NCBI GenBank assembly: GCA_947173485.1
Contig: CAMWFH010000007.1
Coordinates: 1 to 64,000 of the forward strand
Length of the DNA stretch: 64,000 nt
Source: an uncultured Clostridia bacterium
Lineage (GTDB): Bacteria > Bacillota > Clostridia > Oscillospirales > Oscillospiraceae
Direction of reading: 5' to 3'
Made by a program: the position numbers and the translations under genes. Shown here piece after piece: positions 7,056 to 16,772 of the stretch. The notes under the pieces were generated by a model. That model saw nothing but the letters and a program-made list of their open reading frames with translations. It searched no databases and was not told the DNA's origin. Positions within the stretch are counted from its first letter, which is position 1; the number at the start of each line of letters is the position of its first letter.

Positions 7056-8471
7056 CTACCGGATGGCCCGGTAGTACATCCCTTCCTTTGTGATGAAGCC
7101 ATCGACCTGTAGGACCGTCAGGGCCGAGGAGGCCCGCCGGGCGGGGATCTGCGCGCCCTCGATGATCTCATCGGCGGATAGGCTCCGGCCCGCCAGCAGC
7201 TCCATGACCAGGATCTGGTCGTCCGTCAGCCCCAAGGAGGGGTCCCGGTAGCCCTTCTCCGGGTGCTTGGCTTCCCGGGGCGGGGGCGGCGTCTGGGCCG
7301 CCTTGGCGATGGTATCCAGGAGCTCCGGCGGCAGCTCGGTGCTCATAGGGTCGATGACCGGCTGGCCGGCCTTGGGGTCCCTGGAGGACCGGGCGGGCCT
7401 GGCCGGGCCTGCGGCTGCCTTGGCGTCCCTCCGGCCGCTCCTGGGGGCCTTGACGGCCCCGGCCTCCTTGAGGGGAGGGGCGGTCCCGTCCGCCGCGTCC
7501 GTGCCGTCCTTGGCCGGCCTTTGGGGGGCCGGGGACGTTTTCCAGGTGGACGGGCCGTTCATGATCAGGTCCGGCGGCAGGGGCGGCGGGGCGTCCCGCA
7601 GGGCGAAGCGGTCCCGGTAGAACCGGAGGAGGTCCTCGCCGGCGGTCACCAGGCCCGCCCCGTTCAGCAGGAGCTGGTGGCAGCCCTGGCTGTTGGGCGC
7701 GTCGATGGGGCCGGGGACGGCGTAGGCCTCCCGGCCCTGCTCCAGGGCCAGACGGGCGGTGATCAGAGCGCCGGACTTCATGGGGGCCTCCACCACCAGC
7801 ACCGCGCTGCACAGCCCACTGATGATCCGGTTGCGCAGGGGGAAGTGGCCCGCCATGGGCGCGGTCCCCGGCGGGTACTCCGAGAGGATGACGCCGGAGG
7901 CGGCGATGTCCCGGTAGAGATCCGCGTTCTCCTTGGGATAGATCTTGTCGTGTCCGCCGCCGATCACCGCGGCGGTGAGCCCCCCGGCCCGGAGAGCGCC
8001 GGTGTGGGCGCAGGCGTCGATGCCGGCGGCCAGGCCGGAGAGGACGGCGGCCCCGGAGCCGGCCAGCTCGAAGGCGATCTTCTCCGCGGCGGAGCGGCCG
8101 TAGGGGGTGCAGTCCCTGGTGCCCACCACGGCCACGGCCAGCAGGTCGTCGAACCGGGGGACCATGCCCTGGGTGTAGAGCAGCAGGGGCGGGCGGTAGA
8201 TGCTGCGGAGCCGGTCGGGGTAGAGGGCGTCCTGGATGGTCAGGATCCGCAGCCCCAGCCGGTCGCAGGCCCCTAGGATCTCATCGGCCCGCTGGAGGGA
8301 CTTGTCCAGATAGGAGGCCAGCACCTCCTGGGGCATATCTGGGACCTGGCGGTAGGCGTCCTCCCCGGCGAAGTAGACCGCCTCCGGCGATCCCAGCGCC
8401 TTCAGCAGCTTCAGCCGCGCCGCCTCCCCCTTCCGGGAGACCAGCCAGATCCAATAGCGCAGGTTACTCAT
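7056..8471 (-). CDS. dprA: DNA-processing protein DprA
   Basis: Loads RecA on incoming single-stranded DNA during natural transformation and is widely conserved in non-competent bacteria. The 471-residue protein has an N-terminal SAM-like region, the Rossmann core with VAVVGTRDCTPYGRSAAEKI, GLAAGIDACAHTGAL, ITARLALEQGREAYAVPG and an NSQGCHQLLLNGA motif, a Pro/Ala/Lys-rich linker (about 300-390) and a C-terminal winged-helix domain. The start at 8471 has AAAGGAG upstream and overlaps the previous stop (TAATG), showing coupling; the longer upstream frame is noncoding. The extended linker makes it longer than typical (about 290-370 residues). Confidence 0.94.
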   Translation of the reverse strand: MSNLRYWIWLVSRKGEAARLKLLKALGSPEAVYFAGEDAYRQVPDMPQEVLASYLDKSLQRADEILGACDRLGLRILTIQDALYPDRLRSIYRPPLLLYTQGMVPRFDDLLAVAVVGTRDCTPYGRSAAEKIAFELAGSGAAVLSGLAAGIDACAHTGALRAGGLTAAVIGGGHDKIYPKENADLYRDIAASGVILSEYPPGTAPMAGHFPLRNRIISGLCSAVLVVEAPMKSGALITARLALEQGREAYAVPGPIDAPNSQGCHQLLLNGAGLVTAGEDLLRFYRDRFALRDAPPPLPPDLIMNGPSTWKTSPAPQRPAKDGTDAADGTAPPLKEAGAVKAPRSGRRDAKAAAGPARPARSSRDPKAGQPVIDPMSTELPPELLDTIAKAAQTPPPPREAKHPEKGYRDPSLGLTDDQILVMELLAGRSLSADEIIEGAQIPARRASSALTVLQVDGFITKEGMYYRAIR

Positions 8472-9241
8472 TATCCCTGCTCCTTTCCAAAAGCTCTCGG
8501 CCGCTGCTCCCATAGGAGGACAGCCGCCGCTATAGCCGCGTTCAGCGACTCGCACCGCTGGCGCATGGGGATGCGGACGGTGCCATCGCACAGGGCCAGC
8601 ACCGCCCCGCTCAGCCCCCGCCCCTCGCTGCCCACCGCCGTCATGGCGGGCCGGGGCATGGTCTCCACCTCATAGCTGTGTTCCCCCAGGGCCGCCCCGA
8701 TCAGGGGCAGCGCAGAGCGGCGGAGGATGGCGCCCAGTTGCTCCAGAGAGACGGACCAGGCCCCCAGGCGGAACACCGCCCCCATGGAGGCCCGGACGGC
8801 CTTGGGGCCGAAGGGGTCCGCGCAGCCGGGGAGCAGCAGCAGCCCCGGCGCGCCAAAGGCGTCGGCGGTCCGCAGGATGGTCCCCACGTTCCCCGGGTCC
8901 TGCACACCGTCCAGCACCATGCCCCCGGTCCATACCTCCGGCAGGGGCCGGGCGGGATACTTGACGGAGAAGAGGATGTCCTGGGGGGTCTCCAGGGGGC
9001 TGACGGACCGCAGCACGTCCCAGGGGACGGAGGCGGCGCGGACCGTGGGCGGCAGGGGAGGGGGGACGGTGCCTTCGGCGCAGAGGAGCGCCTCGATCTC
9101 CGCGCCCCACCCCAGGGCCTCCTCCAGGAGCTTGCCGCCGTCGCAGAGGAACGTCCCCCGCTCCCGGCGGTAGGCCCCGGAGGTCCCCAGCTTGCGCAGG
9201 TGGACCAGGAGCCGGTTGCTCCGGCTGGTGATATGTTCCAT
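8471..9241 (-). CDS. TrmH/SpoU-family RNA 2'-O-methyltransferase
   Basis: SAM-dependent ribose methyltransferase of the SPOUT class, probably acting on 23S rRNA (RlmB/TsnR type). The 256-residue protein has an N-terminal substrate-binding domain (residues 1-90) and the three SpoU motifs: motif 1 DGVQDPGNVGTILRTADAFG, motif 2 AVGSEGRGLS and motif 3 RIPMRQRCESLNAAIAAAVL. The knotted SAM pocket is therefore complete. It lies 20 bp downstream of XRE regulator 2 and is coupled to dprA. The exact nucleotide target cannot be read from sequence. Confidence 0.9.
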   Translation of the reverse strand: MEHITSRSNRLLVHLRKLGTSGAYRRERGTFLCDGGKLLEEALGWGAEIEALLCAEGTVPPPLPPTVRAASVPWDVLRSVSPLETPQDILFSVKYPARPLPEVWTGGMVLDGVQDPGNVGTILRTADAFGAPGLLLLPGCADPFGPKAVRASMGAVFRLGAWSVSLEQLGAILRRSALPLIGAALGEHSYEVETMPRPAMTAVGSEGRGLSGAVLALCDGTVRIPMRQRCESLNAAIAAAVLLWEQRPRAFGKEQG

Positions 9242-9261
9242 ATGCCCTCTTTCCCGCTGTC

Positions 9262-9471
9262 CTACAGCGTATCGCTCCGGCCCATAAGATAGTCCAACGG
9301 GACCTGGAAAAAGTCCGCCAGCGCCACCAATCTCGTGATATTGGGCTCTGTCTCGCCCAGCTCATAGGCCTGATAGGTGCGGACGGAGATATTGATGGCT
9401 TCCGCTACCTCCCGCTGGTAGATGCGCCTGCCGGTCCGCAGCTCTTTCAGCCTGACCGCAAATTTTTCCAT
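9262..9471 (-). CDS. XRE-family regulator 2, paralog of XRE1
   Basis: A 69-residue helix-turn-helix protein (VRLKELRTGRRIYQREVAEA, INISVRTYQAYELGETEPN, LADFFQVPLDYLMGRSD). The start at 9471 is chosen because AAGGGGG lies just upstream. It shares the frame of XRE1 almost motif for motif, including the closing LDYLxGRSD. It precedes the rRNA methyltransferase by 20 bp, so it too heads a housekeeping operon. It diverges from small gene 2, whose -35 touches this gene's ribosome site. Confidence 0.85.
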   Translation of the reverse strand: MEKFAVRLKELRTGRRIYQREVAEAINISVRTYQAYELGETEPNITRLVALADFFQVPLDYLMGRSDTL

Positions 9472-9480
9472 AGTACCCCC

Positions 9481-9509
9481 TTGACATACGGTTTCTCTCG
9501 TGTTAATAT
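9481..9509 (+). promoter_or_regulatory. Sigma-A promoter of small gene 2
   Basis: A near-perfect vegetative promoter: TTGACA (9481-9486), 17-bp spacer, TAATAT (9504-9509), 36 bp upstream of the ATG at 9545. The spacing and placement relative to the XRE start mirror the first module. Confidence 0.8.
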
Positions 9510-9544
9510 GCGAATAATAGTTCAAACAGAAAGGATGATCGCAA

Positions 9545-9799
9545 ATGACCCCTGTGCAGATCGCGCTCTTCGACTATTTGAAGTGCCGCCGTATCCCCTG
9601 CCTTTTGGAGGAGACGGGCTACGCCTCCGCCATGGACTGCGCCCAGCGGCTGTCGGACAGGCTCTGCCAGCGTCTGGAGGAGCCGGAGCGGCGGGATGTC
9701 CAGAAGCTCTTGGGGCTGTACATGGAGGCATGGGCGGAGGACCGGGAGGCGGTCTTTCAGGCGGCGCTGTCCCTGGGACTGGAGATGGGGCGGATGTAG
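9545..9799 (+). CDS. Small helical protein 2, divergent partner of XRE2
   Basis: Unrecognised 84-residue charged helical protein starting MTPVQIALFDYLKCRR and ending AVFQAALSLGLEMGRM. It is paralogous to the 82-residue protein at 4277-4525 in start, length, central RRDVQKLLGL helix and ending, and shares the ribosome site AAAGGAT. It has no membrane segment or signal peptide. Three cysteines and a slightly different middle distinguish it. An intrinsic terminator follows at 9859. Function unknown; the repeated pairing with an XRE regulator is the main clue. Confidence 0.75.
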   Translation: MTPVQIALFDYLKCRRIPCLLEETGYASAMDCAQRLSDRLCQRLEEPERRDVQKLLGLYMEAWAEDREAVFQAALSLGLEMGRM

Positions 9800-9858
9800 G
9801 TCTTGCCAGTCGTGCTAAATCGTAGCACATAAATCCCGTCCTGTCAAATAGAAGGATT

Positions 9859-9896
9859 CGGCGCTCCGGGAAAAAGTTCTCGGAGCGCCGTTTTAT
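9859..9896 (+). terminator. Intrinsic terminator of small gene 2
   Basis: CGGCGCTCCG (9859-9868) pairs with CGGAGCGCCG (9881-9890) and is followed by TTTTAT on the plus strand. The reverse direction lacks a T-run. Confidence 0.8.
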
Positions 9897-9914
9897 GATA
9901 GGAGCCAGGCCCGG

Positions 9915-12407
9915 TCACAGCCGGTCCGCCAGCTGGGCGATGGCCACCGCCGCCGCGCCCCGGGTGAGGGCGGACACGTCCTCGCCCTCCGTCAGCGCCT
10001 GGGCGACCACGTCCTCCATCACCTCCGCCGCCCAAGGACCGGCGGCCTCGATGCCGATCTGCTCCGCCGCCGCGGCCAGGATGCTTTCCGCGTCCTCCGG
10101 GGTCAGCGGCTCGGTGGGCCGGCAGGCCTCCTCATCCGGCAGCAGGCCGCTGGCCCAGGCCGCGGTGACGGCGGGGTAGTACCAGTCCTCCTCCGCCAGG
10201 TCGGCATAGGGCGGGTCCGCCTCGGTGGGGGTCTCCAGATAGAGGGCTCGGGTGAGGATCGTCAAAAAGCTCCCCCGGTCGATGGTCCAGCCCCCGTTGA
10301 ACTCGCCGCTGGCGGTGCCCCGGATGGCCCCCCGGCCCGTCAGCTGCTCCACCGCGTCCTCATACCAGGTGCCGGCGGTGTCCAGGTAGCTGGCGTAGGC
10401 CTTGGGGGGCTGGCGCAGGGTGGTGAGGCCCAGGCTCTCGAAGGCGAAGCGGTAGTAGTCCGTCCGCAGGATGGAGGCCGACACGGACAGGGAGTTCCGG
10501 GCGGCCTGGACCAGCTGGTCCGGGTAGTCCGCCGGATAGTCTGCCGGGTCCGCCTTCCAGGAGATCTTCCCGGCGGCGGCGTCGTAGTCCAGGGCCTCCG
10601 TCCGAAAGCTGCCGTCCAGGAGCAGGGCCATATGGGTGCTGTCGGAGAAGATGTCCCGCCCCGTCAGCAGGCGGGAGTCGTAGGGCAGGGCGAAGAGGTC
10701 CAGGAGGGTGGGCAGCACGTCCTGGCCGCAGCAGTAGTCCTCCACGATGATGGGCTCCTCCATGCCCCCCTTCCAGCAGATGAGGCTGTTCTTGTACCGC
10801 CAGAAGGGCTCGCGCACCGCCTCGCCCGCCAGCTCCTGGTAGCACTCGTCCGGCAGGCCGTAGGGGTAGTGGTCCGTGGTCAGGACGATCACGGTCCGCT
10901 CCGCGATGCCCGCCTCCTCCAGCCGGCCCACCAGGTAGGTCATGGCGTCCTCCAGCTCCAGCTGGCAGGCGTAATAGGCCCGGAGGGGCTCGGAGCAGTC
11001 TAAATCCGCCACCCGGTCCTGGTTCTTGATGGCCATGGCGTTGGTGGTGAAGTCGTACTCGGCGTGGCCGGAGTAGGTCATATAGTGGACCACGAAGGGC
11101 TCGCTGTGGATGTAGTCGTCCACGCTGGCCTCCATCATCTCCAGGTCGGAGGAGGGGGCCTGCCGCTCCATCTCCAGGCCGAAGCCGATGGCCCGGAAGT
11201 CGTAGCCCATGTTGGTATGGGTGCTGACGCGGTTATAGAAGGTGCCGATGTTGTTGTGGTACGCCAGGGGCGTCAGCCCTGCCTCCCGGAACCGGTTGCC
11301 CAGACAGAAGGGCATATAGTTGTCCATGGAGGTGGCGAAGCTGAGGCGGCTGGTGTCGGGCATCAGGCCCATGCACAGGCTGTACTCCCCGTTGGTGGTC
11401 AGGCTGGGGAAGCTGTTGTAGAAGTTCTGAAAGACGATGCCCTCCCGGCTCAGCCGGTAGAGGGTGGGGGTCCGCTCCGGGTCGATGAGGTAGGGGGAGA
11501 AGGCCTCGGCGCAGATCTCGATGAGGTTGCACCCCTCGAAGAGACCGGTGTACTCGTGCTGCCCCGTGCCGGTCAGGCCGGCGAAATACTGGTCCAGGGC
11601 GTGGATGTAGGGGTCGTCGGTCATGGCGTCCAGGGCCTCGAAGTCCAGCTCCGGCAGGATATTCCTGACCACTGTCTCGCCGTCCTCGCCGCCGCCGGTC
11701 AGGTCCGTCCCCCCGGCGGAGAGCTGGACGCCCCCCTGGCCCAGCCGCCTTAGCTCCAGCCCGGTGGCGGTGAGGATGCCGAAATACTCCGCCTGCCGGT
11801 CCACGGTGGCATTGGGGTCTAAGTAGACGGTCCGCACGCCGGGGAGGCAGGCCAGCAGCAGCGACAGGGCCAGCAGCGCCCCGCCGCCGGCGGCCAGGGC
11901 CCCCTGGAGCCGCCAGCTCCGCCGGCCCCGGCCAATGAGGCCCTTCCAGTGGAGCGCCGCCAGGGCGGCATAGGGCAGCAGCATCACCAGGATCTGGCCC
12001 AGGCTGCGGCCGATGCCCCCCAGGACCATGGGGAGGAAGCCCCCCACGGCCTGTCCCCCCATGGACACATAGACCAGGGAGAGCATGACGCCAAAGACCC
12101 GGTAGTAGACCAGGTGGACGCCGTAGCCTAGGAGCAGCGCCGTCACCAGCAGGAACTGGACGAGGATATTGCCCCGCCGGAGCAGGCTGGACAGCACCGT
12201 CAGCACCGCTGCCGCCGCCAGGGAGAAAGCGACGGACAGTAGGAAACGCCAGCTGAGGCCGCCATAGATGGTCACATGGAGCGTCAGCTCCCAGAGCAGC
12301 ATAGACGCCGCCCAGAACCCGTATAGGATGCCCATTTCCCGGATGGGCCCCGGTCCCAGCACCTGGCGCAGCGCCTCCTTGAGCCGCGCTGTGGAAAAAG
12401 ACTTCAT
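9915..12407 (-). CDS. LTA-synthase-like membrane sulfatase fused to S-layer homology repeats
   Basis: An 830-residue membrane enzyme of the LtaS/alkaline-phosphatase superfamily, which transfers glycerol-phosphate units from phosphatidylglycerol outside the membrane. About five membrane segments occupy residues 25-190. The extracellular sulfatase domain (about 245-600) shows the metal/nucleophile features [22 protein letters not shown] (Thr nucleophile) and [11 protein letters not shown]. The C-terminus (about 665-830) has SLH-type segments: [17 protein letters not shown] with [15 protein letters not shown], then [21 protein letters not shown] and [16 protein letters not shown]. Typical LtaS ends after the sulfatase domain (about 600-650 residues). 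The SLH part may bind secondary wall polymer. Confidence 0.85.
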   Translation of the reverse strand: MKSFSTARLKEALRQVLGPGPIREMGILYGFWAASMLLWELTLHVTIYGGLSWRFLLSVAFSLAAAAVLTVLSSLLRRGNILVQFLLVTALLLGYGVHLVYYRVFGVMLSLVYVSMGGQAVGGFLPMVLGGIGRSLGQILVMLLPYAALAALHWKGLIGRGRRSWRLQGALAAGGGALLALSLLLACLPGVRTVYLDPNATVDRQAEYFGILTATGLELRRLGQGGVQLSAGGTDLTGGGEDGETVVRNILPELDFEALDAMTDDPYIHALDQYFAGLTGTGQHEYTGLFEGCNLIEICAEAFSPYLIDPERTPTLYRLSREGIVFQNFYNSFPSLTTNGEYSLCMGLMPDTSRLSFATSMDNYMPFCLGNRFREAGLTPLAYHNNIGTFYNRVSTHTNMGYDFRAIGFGLEMERQAPSSDLEMMEASVDDYIHSEPFVVHYMTYSGHAEYDFTTNAMAIKNQDRVADLDCSEPLRAYYACQLELEDAMTYLVGRLEEAGIAERTVIVLTTDHYPYGLPDECYQELAGEAVREPFWRYKNSLICWKGGMEEPIIVEDYCCGQDVLPTLLDLFALPYDSRLLTGRDIFSDSTHMALLLDGSFRTEALDYDAAAGKISWKADPADYPADYPDQLVQAARNSLSVSASILRTDYYRFAFESLGLTTLRQPPKAYASYLDTAGTWYEDAVEQLTGRGAIRGTASGEFNGGWTIDRGSFLTILTRALYLETPTEADPPYADLAEEDWYYPAVTAAWASGLLPDEEACRPTEPLTPEDAESILAAAAEQIGIEAAGPWAAEVMEDVVAQALTEGEDVSALTRGAAAVAIAQLADRL

Positions 12408-12451
12408 CGTTCGATCACTCCCTATTATATTGTAGTGTATTTTATGGTAGC

Positions 12452-13963
12452 TTATTGCAGGAAATCCTTCAGCTTCTTGCTGCGGCTGGGGTGGCGGAGC
12501 TTGCGGAGGGCCTTGGCCTCGATCTGCCGGATGCGCTCACGGGTCACGTTGAACTCCTTGCCCACCTCTTCCAGGGTCCTGGCCCGGCCGTCCTCGATGC
12601 CGAAGCGCAGCTTCAGCACCTTCTCCTCCCGGGGCGTCAGGGTCCCCAGGACCTCCACCAGCTGCTCCTTCAGCAACGTGAAGCTGGCGGCCTCGCTGGG
12701 CTCGCTGGCCCCCTCGTCGGGGATGAAGTCGCCTAGGTGGCTGTCCTCCTCCTCGCCGATGGGGGTCTCCAAACTCACCGGCTCCTGGGCGATCTTCAGG
12801 ATCTCCCGGACCTTCTCCGCCGGCATCCCCATGTCCTCGGCGATCTCCTCGGGGCTGGGGTCGTGGCCCAGCTCCTGGAGGAGCTGCCGGGAGACCCGGA
12901 TGACCTTGTTGATGGTCTCCACCATATGGACCGGGATGCGGATGGTCCGGGCCTGGTCGGCGATGGCCCGGGTGATGGCCTGCCGGATCCACCAGGTGGC
13001 GTAGGTGGAGAACTTATAGCCCTTGGTGTAGTCGAACTTCTCCACCGCCTTGATGAGCCCCAGGTTGCCCTCCTGGATCAGGTCCAAAAACAGCATCCCC
13101 CGGCCCACATACCGCTTGGCGATGGACACCACCAGCCGCAGGTTGGCCTCGGCCAGCTTCTGCTTGGCCTGCTCGCCGGCCTTGGCGTTCTTCTGGAGGG
13201 CGTGGAGGAAGGGCTGGAGGGTGTCCACCTCTTCCGCGGAGATCCCCAAGGCCTCTGCCAGCTCGCCGGTCCCCGGCTCCCGGCCCAGCTCCCGGCGCAG
13301 CTTCCGCTCCGCCGCCAGCAGCCGGGCGCCCGGGTCCTCCTTGTCCCGCCGCATCTCCGCCAGCTGGGCGGAGGCCTTGTTGCCCAGGCTCATGGCCTGG
13401 GCCAGGTCCACCTCCTCCTCCGGCGTCAGCAGGGGCACCTTGCCGATCTCCTTCAGGTACATCCGCACCGGGTCGTCAGTGGAGAAGTTGTCCACCAGGG
13501 CATTGGGGTCGACCAGGTCCTCCTCCTCGATGTTGGCGATCTCCTCGATGGGCGGCTCCAGGTCGTCGGGCAGGGCGGCCAGGGGGTCGTCCTCCTGGGC
13601 CTGGGCGATGCCCAGGGACTCCAGGGAGTCGTAGACCTGGTCGATCTGGGCCGGCGTCAGGTCCAGCTCGTCCAGCATCTCCATCAGCTCCCGGGACTCC
13701 ACCTTTCCGTTCCGCTTGCCCCGGGCGAACAGGTCCATCAGCCTCTCATGGGCCGTGAGCAGCGCCGCGGCGGGCAGGCCCGTCAACAGCTTGTCCTCCA
13801 GCCGGAGATATTTCTTCTCGCCCTCGCCCCGGCCATCCCGGCGGGTCAGACGGTGGGGGACCAGCTCCACCTCCGGCAGCTCCTCCAGGGGGGGCGCCGC
13901 CGCCACCAGCTCGTTCACGTCCACGCTATCCAAATTCTCTAAATTCCCAAGATCCTTAGACAC
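12452..13963 (-). CDS. rpoD: Primary RNA polymerase sigma factor
   Basis: Housekeeping sigma-70 (SigA). The 503-residue protein has region 1.2 ([22 protein letters not shown]), region 2 ([56 protein letters not shown]), region 3 and the region 4 helix-turn-helix ([20 protein letters not shown]), ending [14 protein letters not shown]. The extra length against Bacillus SigA (about 370) lies in the acidic N-terminal region 1 and an insertion of about residues 200-270 before region 2. It overlaps the end of dnaG by 8 bp, the classic dnaG-rpoD arrangement. It recognises the TTGACA/TATAAT promoters noted in this window. Confidence 0.96.
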   Translation of the reverse strand: MSKDLGNLENLDSVDVNELVAAAPPLEELPEVELVPHRLTRRDGRGEGEKKYLRLEDKLLTGLPAAALLTAHERLMDLFARGKRNGKVESRELMEMLDELDLTPAQIDQVYDSLESLGIAQAQEDDPLAALPDDLEPPIEEIANIEEEDLVDPNALVDNFSTDDPVRMYLKEIGKVPLLTPEEEVDLAQAMSLGNKASAQLAEMRRDKEDPGARLLAAERKLRRELGREPGTGELAEALGISAEEVDTLQPFLHALQKNAKAGEQAKQKLAEANLRLVVSIAKRYVGRGMLFLDLIQEGNLGLIKAVEKFDYTKGYKFSTYATWWIRQAITRAIADQARTIRIPVHMVETINKVIRVSRQLLQELGHDPSPEEIAEDMGMPAEKVREILKIAQEPVSLETPIGEEEDSHLGDFIPDEGASEPSEAASFTLLKEQLVEVLGTLTPREEKVLKLRFGIEDGRARTLEEVGKEFNVTRERIRQIEAKALRKLRHPSRSKKLKDFLQ

Positions 13964-15725
13964 GTTGCTTTCCTCCGTAACCCTTTTTATTTTTGAATAT
14001 ATCTTTTGCAGCCAGCAGGGGGTCCCCCTGCCGGATCTGATACGCCGCCCGGATGGTCCCTATGTAGACCTCCATCGCCTGGGGAGCGTTGGCCAGGGTC
14101 ACCGGCCTCTGCAAGATCCGGGCCAGGTGCTCGCTGACCGCCGGCTCGCTGACCGCCGTCAGGGCCGCCGGGGAGACGGTCCTGCCCTCCTGCCGCCACT
14201 GGAGCATCTGCCGGTAGAGCCCCGCCAGCATGGGGGAGGAGAACTCCTCCAGCGCAAGGTCGCAGGCGGCGAAGAGGCCCTCGTCCAGCAGCAGCAGCTG
14301 GAGGACGCCCTCCTCCGCCTGGGCGGACCGGGGGTCGTCATAGCGGAAGGCGCGCTCTTTGGGCTGCCGGGCCGCCGCCGGCTGCAGGCTCTCCCGGACC
14401 TCCTGCCGCCGCTCCCGGCTCTGCCGCCGGCCCGCCGCCCGGCGGACCTCCAGCAGCAGCGCCTCCCGGGAGATGCCGCTCAGCTCCGCCGCCCGGCCGG
14501 CGTAGATCTCCCGCTCCACGGCGTTGCTGAGCCCCGCCAGCAGGGCGCTGGCGGCCTGGGCGAAGGAGACCTTTTGCTGGTCGTCGGTCAAGTCGTACCG
14601 GGCGGCCAGGGTGGTGAGCTGGTAATCCAAGTGCCCGCCGCTGCCGTCTAAGAGGGCAGAGAAGGCCGGAGGGCCGCAGGTCTTGATATAGTCGTCCACG
14701 TCCTGCTTCACCGGCGCGCCGTCCACGAGCTTATTGGGGATCTGGAGGACCCGAACGGTGAACTCGGAGTTTTGCAGCAGCTCGATGGCCTTCTCCGTGG
14801 CGGCCTTGCCGGCGCCGTCGTTGTCGTAGCAGAGGACGAGCTCCTTGGTGTAGCGGCCCAGGAGGCGGATCTGCTCCGTGGTCAGAGCGGTGCCCATAGA
14901 AGCCACGGCGTTGTCGAAGCCGGCCTGGTGGAGGGTGATCACGTCGATGTTGCCCTCGCAGAGGATGAAGTTGGGCCGCTTGGTCTTTTTCGCCAGGTTG
15001 ATGCCGTAGAGGTTGCGGCGCTTGGCGTAGACGGGGGTCTCAGGGGAGTTCATATACTTGGGCTCCGACTTGTCCAGCACCCGGCCGCCAAAGGCCACCA
15101 CGTTCCCGGACACATCGATCACCGGGAACATGAGCCGCCCCCGGAACTTGTCATAGAGCCGCCCCTGCTTGCTCTGGACCACCAGGCCGCTGGCCAAGAG
15201 CTCCGCCTTGCTGAACCCCTGGCCGGTCATGGCGGTGGTGAGGGCGTCCCAGCTGTCCAGGCTGGCCCCCAGGCCGAAGTTCACGGCGGTCCGGCGGCTG
15301 ATGCGCCGCTGCTGGAGGTAGGACAAAAAGGGGGCGCCCTGGGGCGTTTTCAGGTTGTCGTGGAAGTACCGGGCCGCAGTCCGGTTCAGCTCCAGGAGCC
15401 GCCGCCGGCGGCGTCCCTCCTCCTGGTCCACCTCCTCCGGCACCGGCACGCCCGCCCGCTTGGCCAGGAAGCGGACGGCCTCCGGGTAGCTCAGTCCCTC
15501 CAGCTCCATGATGAAGTTCACCACGCCGCCGCCCTTCTTGCAGCCGAAGCAGTAGTAGAGCTGCTTGTCCGGGGAGACCGAGAAGGACCCGGTCCGCTCG
15601 TTATGGAAGGGGCAGAGGCCGAAGTAGCTGCCCCCCTTTTTGGTCAGATGGACATAGCCGGAGACCACGTCAAAGATATCGCTCCTGGCCAGGACCTCGT
15701 CCAGGAACGCCTGCGGGAATGCCAT
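13956..15725 (-). CDS. dnaG: DNA primase
   Basis: Makes RNA primers at the replication fork. The 589-residue protein has the N-terminal CHC2 zinc finger ([13 protein letters not shown] ... [10 protein letters not shown], residues about 35-65), the Toprim catalytic core ([20 protein letters not shown] and [16 protein letters not shown]) and a less conserved C-terminal helicase-binding region. The start at 15725 follows GAGGAGGC; an upstream in-frame ATG at 15758 lacks a ribosome site. Gene order dnaG-rpoD is standard for Firmicutes. Confidence 0.95.
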   Translation of the reverse strand: MAFPQAFLDEVLARSDIFDVVSGYVHLTKKGGSYFGLCPFHNERTGSFSVSPDKQLYYCFGCKKGGGVVNFIMELEGLSYPEAVRFLAKRAGVPVPEEVDQEEGRRRRRLLELNRTAARYFHDNLKTPQGAPFLSYLQQRRISRRTAVNFGLGASLDSWDALTTAMTGQGFSKAELLASGLVVQSKQGRLYDKFRGRLMFPVIDVSGNVVAFGGRVLDKSEPKYMNSPETPVYAKRRNLYGINLAKKTKRPNFILCEGNIDVITLHQAGFDNAVASMGTALTTEQIRLLGRYTKELVLCYDNDGAGKAATEKAIELLQNSEFTVRVLQIPNKLVDGAPVKQDVDDYIKTCGPPAFSALLDGSGGHLDYQLTTLAARYDLTDDQQKVSFAQAASALLAGLSNAVEREIYAGRAAELSGISREALLLEVRRAAGRRQSRERRQEVRESLQPAAARQPKERAFRYDDPRSAQAEEGVLQLLLLDEGLFAACDLALEEFSSPMLAGLYRQMLQWRQEGRTVSPAALTAVSEPAVSEHLARILQRPVTLANAPQAMEVYIGTIRAAYQIRQGDPLLAAKDIFKNKKGYGGKQRV

Positions 15726-15824
15726 AAGCCGCCTCCTCTCCGTCACAGCATAGACCAACTGATACTAATATACACCGCAAAATCGAAAAACCCTCTTTTT
15801 TCAAAAAAGTTTTTCAAAAAAATC

Positions 15825-15853
15825 TTGCCGGGGGCCGGGAAAGGCTCTATACT
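15825..15853 (+). promoter_or_regulatory. Promoter of the phosphopantetheinyl transferase gene
   Basis: TTGCCG (15825-15830), 17-bp spacer, TATACT (15848-15853), 46 bp before the ATG at 15900. The rest of the 174-bp dnaG upstream gap is a T/A-run-rich stretch (15790-15823) in which I see no further clear site. Confidence 0.6.
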
Positions 15854-15899
15854 GGACAGGATACGGGGCCGGACAGGGCCCGGAGAGGGGGGAAACGGG

Positions 15900-16496
15900 A
15901 TGGATACGACGGTCTACAGCCTCCGCTGGACCGGGGAGCTGGCGGACCGGGAGGCCCTGCTGGCGCTGCTGCCGGCGGCGCGGCGGGAGCGCCTGCCGGA
16001 GGACCGGCCGGAGCGGTGGGACCAGCCCCTTTTGGCCTGGGGGCTCTTGGCCTGGGCGGCGGCGGTGCGGTGGGGGATGGTCCCCCTGCCGGCGGTGGCG
16101 GTCCAGGGGCGGCCCCGGTTCTTGGACTGGCCGGACCGGCAGTTCAATCTGAGCCACACGGCGGGGGCCGTGGCCTGCGTCCTGGGGGAGGGCCCGGTGG
16201 GGGTGGACATCGAGGGCCCCCGGCCCCTGTCGCCCCGGCTCCTAAAGCTCCTGGGGACGGCGGACGGGGAGGAGGCCCTGGCCCGCTGGGTCTGCCGGGA
16301 GGCCGCGGCCAAGCGGCTGGGGGGCCCCGGCTCTCTCCGGGTCCCCGCGGCGGGGGAGGGGGACTGCCGCCTCTTCCGGCTGGAGGGGGGCTACTGGCTG
16401 GCGGTGTCGGCGGAGGGCCCGGTCCGCCATGAGACCGTGGCCCTGGATGCCCTGCTGGCCTTTGCCGAAAGGCGGGCGGCAGAACGTTTGCGATAA
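15900..16496 (+). CDS. Sfp-type 4'-phosphopantetheinyl transferase
   Basis: Transfers phosphopantetheine from CoA to a serine of carrier proteins. The 198-residue protein shows the superfamily motifs FNLSHTAGAVACVL, GPVGVDIEGPRPL (metal-binding Asp and Glu) and WVCREAAAKRLG, the usual W-x-x-KE-x-x-x-K with Arg replacing the first Lys. The ATG at 15900 follows GAGGGGGG; longer upstream readings on this frame are noncoding opposite dnaG. It may serve AcpP or a secondary-metabolite carrier. It is more GC-biased than its neighbours. No synthase genes lie nearby. Confidence 0.85.
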   Translation: MDTTVYSLRWTGELADREALLALLPAARRERLPEDRPERWDQPLLAWGLLAWAAAVRWGMVPLPAVAVQGRPRFLDWPDRQFNLSHTAGAVACVLGEGPVGVDIEGPRPLSPRLLKLLGTADGEEALARWVCREAAAKRLGGPGSLRVPAAGEGDCRLFRLEGGYWLAVSAEGPVRHETVALDALLAFAERRAAERLR

Positions 16497-16518
16497 GACA
16501 ACAGAAAGGAACGTTGAT

Positions 16519-16713
16519 ATGAAGGAACTGATTTTAAAAACGCCCCTGTCCATGGAGGAGATCAAGGAAAATTTCAGAAATTTTGACCTGGACGCTGCCC
16601 TTCAGGAGGCATTGGATGCGATCGATGCCTATCATCGCGGCGAGGAGGTCCCCGGTCTGGTGGTCCACGAACGGTCCCTGCCAGACCCCGCTCCCAATGC
16701 CGAGACGGCCTAA
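16519..16713 (+). CDS. Small acidic protein of unknown function
   Basis: A 64-residue ORF starting MKELILKTPLSMEEIKENF, helical in the middle (LDAALQEALDAIDAYHRGEE), with a Pro-rich end. The ribosome site AAAGGAACG is 22 bp after the transferase stop, and a strong terminator follows 10 bp after the stop, so it is the second gene of a two-gene transcript. Its first part is less GC-rich than the transferase. No domain recognised. Confidence 0.65.
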   Translation: MKELILKTPLSMEEIKENFRNFDLDAALQEALDAIDAYHRGEEVPGLVVHERSLPDPAPNAETA

Positions 16714-16723
16714 AGACACAGAA

Positions 16724-16764
16724 CAGCCGGACCTCAGAGGATGAGGTCCGGCTGCTGCTTGTTT
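16724..16764 (+). terminator. Intrinsic terminator after the transferase operon
   Basis: A 13-bp perfect stem, CAGCCGGACCTCA (16724-16736) with TGAGGTCCGGCTG (16742-16754), loop GAGGA, then CTGCTTGTTT. It lies at a convergent junction with the CO dehydrogenase operon. Confidence 0.75.
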
Positions 16765-16772
16765 ACCGGGGG

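Noticed and set aside
15790..15823. T-run and A-run rich stretch as a terminator
   Set aside because: No GC stem; it lies upstream of both divergent genes and is better seen as an AT-rich promoter region.
14772..15899. Upstream extension of the phosphopantetheinyl transferase frame
   Set aside because: Runs antisense to dnaG; the ribosome site and promoter place the true start at 15900.
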